Both the position numbers and the translations under genes were made by a program. A stretch of DNA of 8,845 nucleotides, taken from contig DMSR01000551.1 in the NCBI GenBank assembly GCA_003457145.1, positions 2,310-11,154 on the forward strand. The letters are read 5' to 3'. This DNA is from Bacillus sp. (in: firmicutes). Lineage in GTDB: Bacteria; Bacillota; Bacilli; Bacillales; Cytobacillaceae. Position 1 is the first letter of the stretch. Every line of letters begins with the position of its first letter. Positions 1 through 6,227 of the stretch are shown piece by piece. The notes beneath the pieces were generated by a model. It made no database searches and was not told where the DNA came from. It worked only from the letters and a program-made list of their open reading frames with translations.

Positions 1-79
1 TATACGCTAAAACGCAATGAATTTAAAGCTTTCCGTTATTAATCACTCATTTGGATCGTGTGAATCATCCAAGCTTCCA

Positions 80-117
80 AACAAAACAAAGGGATCCAGA
101 GTTTCTCTCCGGACCCC
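80..117 (-). terminator. Intrinsic terminator of ald
   Basis: Read on the minus strand just after the ald stop, GGGTCCGGAG pairs with CTCTGGATCCC (one bulged base, one G-T pair) around a 5-base loop. It is followed by a T-rich tail, TTTGTTTTGTTT. The position and form fit a Rho-independent terminator for ald. Confidence 0.85.
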
Positions 118-123
118 GCTAAA

Positions 124-1245
124 TTAAATTTGCTCAAGTAATGTTTTAGTTTCTGAATATACAAGATCATGAGCTTCAGCTACAGCTCTATAAGTAACAT
201 AGCCACTCAGTGTATTGATGCCTTTTAACAAAGCCTCATTATCAAGACAGGCCTGCTTGTAGCCTTTGTTTGCGATTTGAACAGCATATGGCACTGTCAC
301 ATTAGTCAGCGCGATTGTAGAAGTTCTTGGAACCGCACCAGGCATGTTAGCTACTGCGTAGTGAACTACTCCATGCTTTTCATAAGTTGGCTTGTCGTGA
401 GTGGTGATTCTGTCTGTAGTTTCAAAAATGCCGCCCTGATCGATGGCTATATCAACAACAACAGAACCCGGATTCATTGCCTGGATCATTTCCTCCCTTA
501 CGAGCTTTGGAGCCTTTGCACCAGGAATCAGCACCGCACCAATCACAAGGTCAGATACCTTGACTGCCTCGGCGATGTTCAAGGGGTTGGACATAAGAGT
601 AGTAATATCTGATCCAAAGATATCATCAAGCTGGCGGAGACGGTCAGGGTTCAAGTCAATCATTGTTACCTCTGCTCCAAGTCCGATAGCCATTTTGGCC
701 GCATTCGTACCAGCAACACCGCCGCCAATGATAACGACTTTACCTCTTTGTACACCAGGAACCCCACCAAGAAGGATACCTTTTCCACCATGTACCTTTT
801 CAAGGAATTGCGCACCTATTTGCGTAGCCATTCTTCCGGCCACTTCACTCATTGGTGTTAGCAATGGCAAGGAATTGTTTGGCAGCTGCACTGTTTCATA
901 AGCGATACCGACAACCTTGTTCTCTATTAAAGCCTTTGTAAGCTCCGGTTCAGGAGCAAGGTGTAAATATGTAAATAAAATTAACCCTTCACGGAAATAA
1001 CCGTATTCTTCTGGCAGAGGCTCTTTTACCTTCATGACCATGTCTTGTGCCCATGCTTCAGATGCACTTTGAACAATCTGTGCTCCAGCAGCCTGGTAAT
1101 CTTCGTCTGTAAAGCTTGAACCCAGTCCAGCAGTTGTTTCGATAAATACTTCGTGTCCGAAGTTAATAAGGTTTACTACTCCGGCTGGCGTCATTGCCAC
1201 ACGGTTTTCATTATTTTTTATCTCCTTAGGTACACCGATACGCAT
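124..1245 (-). CDS. ald: Alanine dehydrogenase
   Basis: The product catalyses NAD-dependent oxidative deamination of L-alanine to pyruvate and ammonium, and the reverse reaction. It is a cytosolic enzyme used for alanine catabolism and, in Bacillus, for normal sporulation. The 373-residue protein has the usual family length (about 370-378). The N-terminal catalytic domain starts with [12 protein letters not shown], placing the substrate-binding Arg at 15; Lys74 lies in MKVKEP and the catalytic His95 in TYLH. The Rossmann NAD domain has GGGVAG at 174-179 and an acidic strand end at Asp197 (IDLN). Asp269 in DIAIDQGG matches the catalytic Asp of the family. The ATG is preceded by AGGAGG with a 9-base gap, which fixes the start. 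The gene stands alone between its own terminator and a long leader. Nothing in it appears broken. In B. subtilis the gene is controlled by AdeR; whether that holds here cannot be seen. Confidence 0.98.
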   Translation of the reverse strand: MRIGVPKEIKNNENRVAMTPAGVVNLINFGHEVFIETTAGLGSSFTDEDYQAAGAQIVQSASEAWAQDMVMKVKEPLPEEYGYFREGLILFTYLHLAPEPELTKALIENKVVGIAYETVQLPNNSLPLLTPMSEVAGRMATQIGAQFLEKVHGGKGILLGGVPGVQRGKVVIIGGGVAGTNAAKMAIGLGAEVTMIDLNPDRLRQLDDIFGSDITTLMSNPLNIAEAVKVSDLVIGAVLIPGAKAPKLVREEMIQAMNPGSVVVDIAIDQGGIFETTDRITTHDKPTYEKHGVVHYAVANMPGAVPRTSTIALTNVTVPYAVQIANKGYKQACLDNEALLKGINTLSGYVTYRAVAEAHDLVYSETKTLLEQI

Positions 1246-1386
1246 TATTGCATACCTCCTATAATATAATTGCCCTGCCCTTCAGGCCCGCCGTTATTAA
1301 CTCAAATACCCTCTATTAAGCTCTTTTTTATTTTTTTGCTGCCGCAAACAGCAAAGCCGTATATCAACAGCAATTCGAAAGAAGCC

Positions 1387-1400
1387 TTCTATCAATAGAA
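1387..1400. promoter_or_regulatory. Palindrome in ald leader, possible operator
   Basis: TTCTAT-CA-ATAGAA is a perfect 6+6 inverted repeat about 40 bp downstream of the start point predicted for the ald promoter. Such a short palindrome could be a repressor site or chance in A/T-rich DNA. No known consensus was matched. Confidence 0.25.
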
Positions 1401-1437
1401 ATACCTGTTATAAAAAAACGGGGATGAAAACACTTTC

Positions 1438-1466
1438 ATTTTAGTAGAAAAAATGGCTTTTGGCAA
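1438..1466 (-). promoter_or_regulatory. Likely SigA promoter of ald
   Basis: On the minus strand TTGCCA (1466-1461) is followed after exactly 17 bp by TAAAAT (1443-1438). This is a good fit to TTGACA-N17-TATAAT and lies just downstream of the terminator of the preceding gene. It predicts transcription starting near 1431. Confidence 0.5.
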
Positions 1467-1533
1467 AACAATTCGTTAAATATTACCTAAAATATACTAT
1501 TCTGCAAATTTATAATTTTTAGAATTTATCCTG

Positions 1534-1564
1534 TAAAAAGACAAGCTGCTACCATAGCAGCCTG
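1534..1564 (-). terminator. Terminator of the 51-residue small gene
   Basis: On the minus strand CAGGCTGCTA pairs with TAGCAGCTTG over 10 bp (one G-T) around a 3-base loop TGG, followed by TCTTTTTA. It starts about 10 bases after the small gene's stop, which supports that gene being real and separately transcribed from ald. Confidence 0.9.
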
Positions 1565-1574
1565 CCCATTGTTT

Positions 1575-1730
1575 TTATCGCTGTTCTTCTTGCTGCTCCA
1601 CAATGGATTTCATTTGTTCCTGGCCGATGACTCCACTGTTATAAGAGTCCATAATTTGCTGACTTACCTGCATGATTCCCTGATCGTCAAAATCATATGC
1701 TGATTGTCCACGCTGCTCCCGTTTTTCCAT
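1575..1730 (-). CDS. Small protein of unknown function, 51 residues
   Basis: I do not recognise this protein. The reading frame starts at an ATG preceded by AAGGAGG with an 8-base gap, one of the best ribosome binding sites in the window. It ends in TAA ten bases before a strong terminator, so it is very likely a real gene despite its size. The product begins MEKREQRGQSAYDFDD and ends KSIVEQQEEQR. It is hydrophilic, rich in Gln, Glu and Asp, with no Cys, no signal peptide and no membrane segment. The C-terminal half (about 36-51) looks helical. It is divergent from the universal stress protein gene, the two start codons being about 105 bp apart, so the two may share a control region. A soluble cytosolic accessory or regulatory protein is possible, but nothing in the sequence says which. 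Confidence 0.8.
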   Translation of the reverse strand: MEKREQRGQSAYDFDDQGIMQVSQQIMDSYNSGVIGQEQMKSIVEQQEEQR

Positions 1731-1789
1731 GCTTTTTTCCTCCTTAAATATTGTGCTTACGGTTATAGTTTTCGTTGGATTGTCACTCC

Positions 1790-1814
1790 TATACTAAAGA
1801 AAATATTGTATAAT
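1790..1814 (+). promoter_or_regulatory. Possible -10 elements upstream of the UspA-type gene
   Basis: Two -10-like hexamers, TATACT (1790-1795) and TATAAT (1809-1814), lie ahead of the gene. The second would place the start point on the Shine-Dalgarno sequence, so the first is more plausible. Neither has a convincing -35 at 16-18 bp, and no clear SigB pattern (GTTT-N12-14-GGGTAT) was seen. Confidence 0.3.
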
Positions 1815-1835
1815 AAGGTAAAGGAGGCGAGCACT

Positions 1836-2285
1836 ATGGCATTATTCTATAAGAATATTTTAGTTGCTATTGATGGTTCTAAAGAGGCAGCATGGGCTTT
1901 CAAAAAAGCAATTGAGATTGCAAAGAGAAACAATGCACGACTGTTCATGACCCACATCATAGATTTGCGTACGTTTGCAACTGTGGAGGCGTATGATCGC
2001 ACGATTTCCGAACGGGCGAACAAATTTGCTACAGAGCTTCTTGAAAATTATAAACTGCAGGCAATTGAAGCTGGAATCAAAGACGTAAGCTATGAAATTG
2101 ATTATGGTTCTCCTAAGGTCAAGATTGCAAAAGATATTGCTAAAAATTTTAACGCCGACTTGATTATTTGTGGTGCTACAGGAATGAACGCTATGGAACG
2201 ATTCTTCATCGGCAGTGTATCAGAACACATCACTCGATACGCAAAATGCGATGTACTAGTCGTTCGAACCGATAAAGATAATTAA
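1836..2285 (+). CDS. Universal stress protein, UspA family
   Basis: This is a cytosolic single-domain Usp protein of 149 residues, the normal size for the family. The N-terminal strand KNILVAIDGS carries the conserved Asp13. Near the C-terminus the ATP-binding signature G-x2-G-x9-G-S is complete (Gly113, Gly116, Gly126, Ser127), followed by a final strand CDVLVVR, so it belongs to the ATP-binding type. Family members dimerise and help survival under starvation or stress; the exact role here is unknown. The start chosen is the ATG with AAGGAGG 8 bases upstream. A longer frame open from 1704 would add 44 residues that run back across the divergent small gene and its promoter region, and has no Usp homology. 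The gene is transcribed opposite to its neighbours and converges on argH over a shared terminator. Confidence 0.95.
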   Translation: MALFYKNILVAIDGSKEAAWAFKKAIEIAKRNNARLFMTHIIDLRTFATVEAYDRTISERANKFATELLENYKLQAIEAGIKDVSYEIDYGSPKVKIAKDIAKNFNADLIICGATGMNAMERFFIGSVSEHITRYAKCDVLVVRTDKDN

Positions 2286-2306
2286 TAAATGATTGCCTAC
2301 TATACT

Positions 2307-2340
2307 AAAAGCACGCCCCTTCCAAAGGTGCGTGCTTTTT
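2307..2340. terminator. Bidirectional terminator between usp and argH
   Basis: AAAAGCACGC pairs with GCGTGCTTTT, and an inner CCTT/AAGG helix closes a small loop. The plus-strand side ends in CTTTTT, ideal for the stress protein gene. The minus-strand side ends in TTTTAGTA, weaker but immediately after the argH stop, so it probably ends argGH transcription too. Confidence 0.88.
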
Positions 2341-2343
2341 ATC

Positions 2344-3714
2344 TCAAACTCGTTCTTTAGCCCAGTCGATTTGCGATTTCACCTGTAAAAACCCCGTTCC
2401 GCCTGCGCTATCTCTTCTTTTAACAGCGTTGTATGGATTCAAAGCTTCATAAATATCTTCATCAAATAAAGAATTCATTGATTGATAGGCCTCTAAAGAC
2501 AGGTCTGCAAGATAACAGCCCTTCGTGATGCAATCCAGGACGAGCTTCCCAACAATTTCATGCGCTTCCCGGAATGGAACTCCTTTTGCTGCAAGGTAAT
2601 CGGCAAGTTCGGTCGCATTTGAAAAATCATTTTTCACTGAACCTTCCATTCTCTCTTCCTTTACCTTCATCGTCTTAACCATTCCAGCGAAAATCTTTAA
2701 AGATCCTTTTATTGTTTTAACGGTATCAAACATACCTTCCTTATCCTCTTGCATGTCTTTGTTATAAGCTAAAGGCAGGCCTTTCAATACCGTAAGCAGA
2801 CCCATCAGGTGACCATAGACACGTCCAGTTTTTCCGCGGATCAATTCGGCCATGTCAGGATTTTTCTTCTGTGGCATGATGCTGCTTCCAGTTGTGAATG
2901 CATCAGATAATTCGATAAACTGAAACTCCTGGCTTGACCATAGAATGATTTCTTCACACAGACGGGATAAATGCATCATTAAAATTGAGCTGTCCGACAG
3001 GAACTCAAGGATAAAGTCCCGGTCGCTTACTGCATCAAGGCTATTTTCATATATCCCATCAAACCCGAGCATCTCCGCAGTTAAATGGCGGTCAATCGGA
3101 AAAGTCGTTCCTGCCAGTGCTCCTGCCCCTAACGGTGATAGATTTATTCGTTTAAGACTATCATTAAACCGCATTTTATCTCTGTCAAGCATCCAGAAAT
3201 ACGCCATTAGATGATGCGCAAAAGAAATTGGCTGGGCTCTTTGCAGATGAGTATATCCAGGCATGATCGTTTCAATATGCTGTTCTGCCTGTTCGATTAT
3301 TCTTTCTTGAAAGTCACTGATCAATTCAATGATCTCGCCTACTTGCTCTCTCAAGTATAGATGCATATCAGTCGCTACCTGATCATTCCTGCTTCTGGCA
3401 GTGTGAAGCTTTCCGCCAGTTGGTCCAATCAGTTCAGTTAAATGATGTTCAATGTTTAAATGGATGTCTTCCAGTTTTGCAGAGTATTCTAGCTCATCGT
3501 TTTCAGCTTTTCCCTTTAGTTTTTTTAGTCCCAAGATAATTTCATCGGCTTCTGCTGAGGATATAATTCCGCATTGGGCCAGCATCGAAGCATGGGCTAT
3601 ACTTCCTTCGATATCCTCCTTAGCTAATTCCTGGTCAAAATCGATGGATGCGCCGAATTCATCAACCCAATCTTCAGCAGAGCCTGTAAATCTTCCCCCC
3701 CATAATTTTTTCAC
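2344..3714 (-). CDS. argH: Argininosuccinate lyase
   Basis: The product cleaves argininosuccinate to arginine and fumarate, the last step of arginine synthesis; it is a cytosolic homotetramer of the fumarase/aspartase superfamily. The start is placed at GTG 3714, giving 456 residues beginning (M)KKLWGGRF, the usual N-terminus of ArgH. This GTG overlaps the argG stop in GTGA, and AAGAAGGTGA just upstream serves as ribosome binding site. An upstream in-frame ATG at 3768 would add 18 residues (MGSSHCC...) encoded inside argG and unlike ArgH. Motifs seen: SRNDQ at 108-112, GYTHLQ with His156 (the family's catalytic-site His), and the superfamily signature [12 protein letters not shown] at 276-287 with the catalytic Ser in the mobile loop. 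The 4-nt overlap implies translational coupling to argG. Intact. Confidence 0.97.
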   Translation of the reverse strand: MKKLWGGRFTGSAEDWVDEFGASIDFDQELAKEDIEGSIAHASMLAQCGIISSAEADEIILGLKKLKGKAENDELEYSAKLEDIHLNIEHHLTELIGPTGGKLHTARSRNDQVATDMHLYLREQVGEIIELISDFQERIIEQAEQHIETIMPGYTHLQRAQPISFAHHLMAYFWMLDRDKMRFNDSLKRINLSPLGAGALAGTTFPIDRHLTAEMLGFDGIYENSLDAVSDRDFILEFLSDSSILMMHLSRLCEEIILWSSQEFQFIELSDAFTTGSSIMPQKKNPDMAELIRGKTGRVYGHLMGLLTVLKGLPLAYNKDMQEDKEGMFDTVKTIKGSLKIFAGMVKTMKVKEERMEGSVKNDFSNATELADYLAAKGVPFREAHEIVGKLVLDCITKGCYLADLSLEAYQSMNSLFDEDIYEALNPYNAVKRRDSAGGTGFLQVKSQIDWAKERV

Positions 3715-4916
3715 ACTGTCACCTTCTTGCCCTGAACCATGCTGTGAACAACAGTGGGAAGACCCCATAAATTGATGAATCCAACTGCGGCACTGTGGTC
3801 AAACTCATCATCTGCAGTGTATGTCGCCAATTTCTCATTGTATAGAGAATATGGAGACTTTCTTCCTTCAACGATCGCATGTCCTTTGAAAAATTTAACC
3901 CTTACTGTTCCTGTTACATATTTTTGGGTTGACTTCAAGAAGGCTGCCAATGCTTCCTGGAGTGGTGAAAACCATAAGCCTTCGTATATTAATTCTGTCA
4001 TCTTTTTCTCAATGACAGGCTTGAAATGCGCGACTTCTTTCACAAGAGTAATGTCCTCTAATTCTTTGTGCGCTTTAATCAAAGTCATGGCTGCCGGTGC
4101 TTCGTATACCTCACGAGACTTAATGCCAACCAGACGGTTCTCCACGTGGTCAATCCTTCCGACACCGTGCTTTCCAGCAATCGCGTTAAGTTCCAGTATC
4201 AAATCAGAAAGCGGATAAGCATTTCCGTCAATCGCTGTTGGAACACCCTGAACAAATTCTATCTCGATTACATCAGGTGTATCGGGTGTGTCTTCAAGTT
4301 CAGCCGTCAGTTCATACGCTTCTACTGGTGGTGCCTGCCATGGATCTTCGAGGATTCCACATTCATTGCTTCTGCCCCACAGGTTCTGGTCGATAGAAAA
4401 TGGGCTGTCAAGGTTAACTGGAATCGGGATGCCATTATTAGCTGCATATGCAATTTCTTCCTCTCGAGACCACTTCCATTCACGTACTGGCGCAATTACC
4501 TTTAGATCAGGGTTCAAAGCTTTGATTGATACCTCAAATCTGACCTGGTCATTTCCCTTCCCAGTACAGCCATGGGCTACTGCAACTGCTCCTTCCTTTT
4601 CTGCAATTTCTACTAGTTTCTTAGAGATGAGCGGACGTGAAAGTGCAGACACCAATGGATATTTCCCTTCGTATAACGCATGTGCCTGCAAGGCAAACAG
4701 TGCATATTCGTTTGCGAACTCTTCCTTGACATCTAATACATAGGACTGGATCGCGCCAATGCTTAATGCTTTTTCCTTAATGAATTGAAGGTCCTTTCCT
4801 TCCCCAACGTCGAGGCAGCAAGCCACTACTGCATATCCTTGTTCCTTTAGCCATTTAATTGCAACAGATGTATCAAGACCGCCAGAATAGGCGAGAATCA
4901 CTTTATTTTCAGTCAT
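3711..4916 (-). CDS. argG: Argininosuccinate synthase
   Basis: The product joins citrulline and aspartate with ATP to give argininosuccinate, the penultimate step of arginine synthesis. It has 401 residues, normal for the bacterial family. The N-terminal nucleotide-binding domain has the PP-loop AYSGGLDTS at 9-17. [14 protein letters not shown] at 115-128 and [20 protein letters not shown] at 174-193 are the family's substrate-binding segments. The ATG is preceded by AAGGAG with an 8-base gap. The gene is first in an argG-argH operon. Two ARG boxes lie between the promoter and the ribosome binding site, so repression by arginine-bound ArgR/AhrC is expected. The upstream 430 bases contain no other gene. 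No broken or odd feature seen. Confidence 0.98.
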   Translation of the reverse strand: MTENKVILAYSGGLDTSVAIKWLKEQGYAVVACCLDVGEGKDLQFIKEKALSIGAIQSYVLDVKEEFANEYALFALQAHALYEGKYPLVSALSRPLISKKLVEIAEKEGAVAVAHGCTGKGNDQVRFEVSIKALNPDLKVIAPVREWKWSREEEIAYAANNGIPIPVNLDSPFSIDQNLWGRSNECGILEDPWQAPPVEAYELTAELEDTPDTPDVIEIEFVQGVPTAIDGNAYPLSDLILELNAIAGKHGVGRIDHVENRLVGIKSREVYEAPAAMTLIKAHKELEDITLVKEVAHFKPVIEKKMTELIYEGLWFSPLQEALAAFLKSTQKYVTGTVRVKFFKGHAIVEGRKSPYSLYNEKLATYTADDEFDHSAAVGFINLWGLPTVVHSMVQGKKVTV

Positions 4917-4934
4917 TTTACCGGCTCCTTTTAA

Positions 4935-4952
4935 GACGAATATTTATTCATT
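4935..4952. promoter_or_regulatory. ARG box 1 (ArgR/AhrC operator)
   Basis: The 14-bp core CGAATATTTATTCA (4937-4950) matches the ARG box TGAAT-WWWW-ATTCA at all but the first position. It lies between the argG promoter and the ribosome binding site. Its centre is 20 bp from that of the second box, about two helical turns, as expected for hexameric ArgR binding. Confidence 0.8.
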
Positions 4953-4954
4953 CG

Positions 4955-4972
4955 TATAAATTTTTATTCATG
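4955..4972. promoter_or_regulatory. ARG box 2 (ArgR/AhrC operator)
   Basis: The core TAAATTTTTATTCA (4957-4970) differs from TGAAT-WWWW-ATTCA at one position. Only 2 bp separate the 18-bp boxes. This box abuts the -10 region of the proposed argG promoter, so bound repressor would block polymerase. Confidence 0.8.
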
Positions 4973-5007
4973 TTTATAAAATTAACAGGTTTTAAGGAAC
5001 TTTTCAA
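4973..5007 (-). promoter_or_regulatory. Likely argGH promoter
   Basis: On the minus strand TTGAAA (5007-5002) is followed after 17 bp by TAATTT (4984-4979), preceded by TG at the extended -10 position. TATAAA (4978-4973) just downstream is an alternative -10 with poorer spacing. A/T-rich tracts lie upstream. The predicted start point falls in ARG box 2. Confidence 0.5.
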
Positions 5008-5047
5008 GATAAAAATTTTTTATTTTTTTTGTTCTGTTAAATTTGAC

Positions 5048-5133
5048 TGTTGATTCTCGTTCAATGCGCTTCGTTCTCCAAGGGGCTTGAGGTGAGCTCA
5101 CAGGAGTCCAGACGCCTTCCACTACAATCAACA
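5048..5133. repeat. Diverged Bacillus-type interspersed repeat with 8-bp inverted ends
   Basis: The 86-bp stretch begins TGTTGATT and ends AATCAACA, a perfect terminal inverted repeat. Inside, read on the minus strand, are GTGGAAGGCG, GGACTCCTGTGAG and GAACGAGAATCAACA. These resemble, from memory, the G/C-rich interspersed repeat found many times in Bacillaceae genomes, here shortened and decayed. There is no coding frame. Confidence 0.5.
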
Positions 5134-5140
5134 TGATGCT

Positions 5141-5212
5141 AAAAATCAACAGCAGGCATTAAAAGAGCCTATTATTTTTTAAAAGCTCTTTTAATGCACT
5201 TTGTTGATTTTT
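5141..5212. repeat. Long inverted repeat (72-bp hairpin)
   Basis: The outer arms AAAAATCAACA (5141-5151) and TGTTGATTTTT (5202-5212) pair perfectly over 11 bp. After a 4x4 mismatch, GCATTAAAAGAGC (5156-5168) and GCTCTTTTAATGC (5185-5197) pair over 13 bp around a 16-base A/T loop. Both outer ends carry TTTTT when read outward, so it could also stop transcription from either side. It shares its 8-bp outer sequence with the neighbouring repeat and ends no visible gene. Confidence 0.85.
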
Positions 5213-5244
5213 CTTGAGGGGAAAATCTACCAAGTCTCATAAAC

Positions 5245-5310
5245 TTATCAAATGAATAAGAGGATGTATGATAAAGTGGAAGGTGAATTAGTAGTATAGT
5301 AGAATATAAT
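5245..5310 (+). promoter_or_regulatory. Possible promoter(s) of the 106-residue gene
   Basis: TTATCA (5245-5250) and TATGAT (5267-5272) are 16 bp apart. A perfect TATAAT (5305-5310) and a TATAGT (5295-5300) lie closer to the gene but with weak -35 regions. Which is used cannot be decided by eye. Confidence 0.35.
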
Positions 5311-5342
5311 TAACATCTTAACGGATTGGGGGCTCCTTCAAT

Positions 5343-5663
5343 ATGGACCAACACTTTCTTTTCAACAGCAGACTGGGCATTCCCCTCCCTGCTTTAAAAG
5401 AACACTGGGAAGAATATGACCTTGATACTCAGCATGCAATCCTACTCCATTGGGAAAAAATTCGAGGCAGCATTCCTGATCGAATTGCTGAGCTCGAAAA
5501 AACGATAAATATTAAGCAAGCTCAGCTTTCTAATGAAAGCAATTTTATTCGTTCATGCGAATTAAACAGCGAGATTGCCGAACTTGCCTCAGTCATTAAT
5601 GACCTCTGGCTTTGGTACCGGACACACCAGGACATTGCTTCAACTGAAAAGCTGCATAGATAA
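5343..5663 (+). CDS. Hypothetical protein, 106 residues, probable coiled coil
   Basis: I cannot assign a function. The product starts MDQHFLFNSRLGIPLP and is hydrophilic, with no signal peptide or membrane segment. A helical region, roughly residues 46-88 (DRIAELEKTINIKQAQL through SEIAELASVIND), has heptad-like spacing of Leu and Ile and may form a coiled coil. It is followed by a Trp-rich LWLWYR. The frame is preceded by a perfect TATAAT and followed within a few bases by a perfect terminator, which supports a real monocistronic gene. The ribosome binding site is poor: GGGGG ends 10 bases before the ATG and no AGGAGG is present, so expression may be low or the start may use other signals. 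It points away from argG and converges on moaB. Context (arginine and molybdenum cofactor genes) does not suggest a role. Confidence 0.82.
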   Translation: MDQHFLFNSRLGIPLPALKEHWEEYDLDTQHAILLHWEKIRGSIPDRIAELEKTINIKQAQLSNESNFIRSCELNSEIAELASVINDLWLWYRTHQDIASTEKLHR

Positions 5664-5667
5664 AACA

Positions 5668-5699
5668 AAATCCCTTCTGGATCCAGAAGGGATTTTTTT
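5668..5699. terminator. Bidirectional terminator between the 106-residue gene and moaB
   Basis: AAATCCCTTCTG pairs perfectly with CAGAAGGGATTT over 12 bp around the loop GATC. The plus-strand side ends in TTTTTTT. The minus-strand side ends in TTTTGTTTTA, so it also serves moaB, whose stop lies 12 bases away. Confidence 0.95.
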
Positions 5700-5710
5700 G
5701 CGTGAAAGAT

Positions 5711-6226
5711 TTACTGCAAATCCTTTGTCAGTTCTCTTACTACATGTCCAATTTCAGGGATAATCAGCTTCTGCATTGCCAGGCGGACTGCGCCTGTCGA
5801 ACCTGGAGTGGAGAAGACTGCTCGGTCATTTACGACGCCAGCAGCTGCCCGGGACAGCAGCGCTGCGGAACCAATATCTTCCTGATAGCTGAGCATACGA
5901 AAAATCTCCCCAAAACCGGGAATCTCTTTATCAAACAGCATTTGGACTGTTTCGATCGTAACATCGCGTTTTGCAATTCCCGTGCCGCCATTTGTAAGCA
6001 CCACATCAATCTCGGGATTTCCGCAGCCTTTTAGTACCTCCGTCTTGATTAGCTCAGCTTCATCCTTGACAATCACGTACTCAACAATACTATGTCCGGC
6101 TTCGGCCAGCATTTCTTTCATTAGCCTGCCGCTTCTATCAGTTTCTGGATTTCTTGTATCACTTACCGTGATTACCTTGCAGCGTACCTGTTTTGGAGCA
6201 GCTTGCTTGTGTTCCTGTGTACTCAT
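5711..6226 (-). CDS. moaB: Molybdenum cofactor biosynthesis protein MoaB
   Basis: MoaB/MogA-type proteins bind molybdopterin and, in characterised members, adenylylate it before molybdenum insertion; the precise activity of Bacillus MoaB is less well defined. The 171-residue protein is one MoCF-binding domain. Visible motifs are VSDTR at 21-25, TNGGTG at 78-83 (the conserved loop), EIPGFGE at 101-107 and STPGST at 139-144, all typical of MoaB. The first 14 residues are a polar extension. The start ATG follows the stop of the upstream EcsC-family gene by one base. The only ribosome binding site, AAAGGGG, lies about 12 bases upstream inside that gene's last codons, so translation is probably coupled. 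No other molybdenum cofactor gene is in the window. Confidence 0.95.
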   Translation of the reverse strand: MSTQEHKQAAPKQVRCKVITVSDTRNPETDRSGRLMKEMLAEAGHSIVEYVIVKDEAELIKTEVLKGCGNPEIDVVLTNGGTGIAKRDVTIETVQMLFDKEIPGFGEIFRMLSYQEDIGSAALLSRAAAGVVNDRAVFSTPGSTGAVRLAMQKLIIPEIGHVVRELTKDLQ

Positions 6227-6227
6227 A

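Larger units (their letters stand above)
1246..1574. other. Intergenic region: ald leader and promoter
   Basis: No credible coding region lies in these ~330 bases. They hold, from right to left, the terminator of the 51-residue gene (1534-1564), a likely ald promoter (1438-1466), a 6+6 palindrome (1387-1400), a G/C-rich weak hairpin near 1273-1290 and the ald Shine-Dalgarno sequence (1255-1260). If the promoter is right, ald has an untranslated leader of about 180 nt. Confidence 0.7.
4917..5342. other. Intergenic region between divergent argG and the 106-residue gene
   Basis: No credible gene lies in these 426 bases. They hold the argG control region (4935-5007), an A/T tract that could act as an UP element (about 5008-5034), a diverged interspersed repeat (5048-5133), a long hairpin (5141-5212) and the promoter region of the plus-strand gene (5245-5310). 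Confidence 0.7.

Noticed and set aside
51..72. TTGGAT/ATCCAA inverted repeat beyond the ald terminator
   Set aside because: Only 6 bp with a 10-base loop and no tail; likely chance.
443..901. Plus-strand open frames of 100-150 codons opposite ald, and similar ones opposite argG, argH, moaB and ackA
   Set aside because: They lie fully antisense to well-supported enzymes, lack ribosome binding sites and recognisable families, and are shadows of the real frames.
1326..1354. TTTGCTG/CAGCAAA hairpin next to a T-run, as a terminator inside the ald leader
   Set aside because: The T-run is on the wrong side for either transcription direction: it precedes the hairpin on the plus strand and appears as an A-run on the minus strand.
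1514..1528. CodY-like box upstream of the ald promoter
   Set aside because: About four mismatches to the 15-bp consensus in very A/T-rich DNA, so not better than chance.
1704..1835. N-terminal extension of the universal stress protein starting at 1704
   Set aside because: It runs back across the start of the divergent small gene and the promoter region, lacks Usp similarity, and an ATG with AAGGAGG at a good distance exists at 1836.
3715..3768. Upstream ATG for argH adding 18 residues
   Set aside because: The extra residues are encoded inside argG in another frame and do not resemble ArgH. The GTG at 3714 with its ribosome binding site gives the canonical KKLWGGRF start.
5048..5212. Insertion sequence
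   Set aside because: Inverted repeats are present but there is no transposase frame and no clear target-site duplication, so it is recorded only as repeats.
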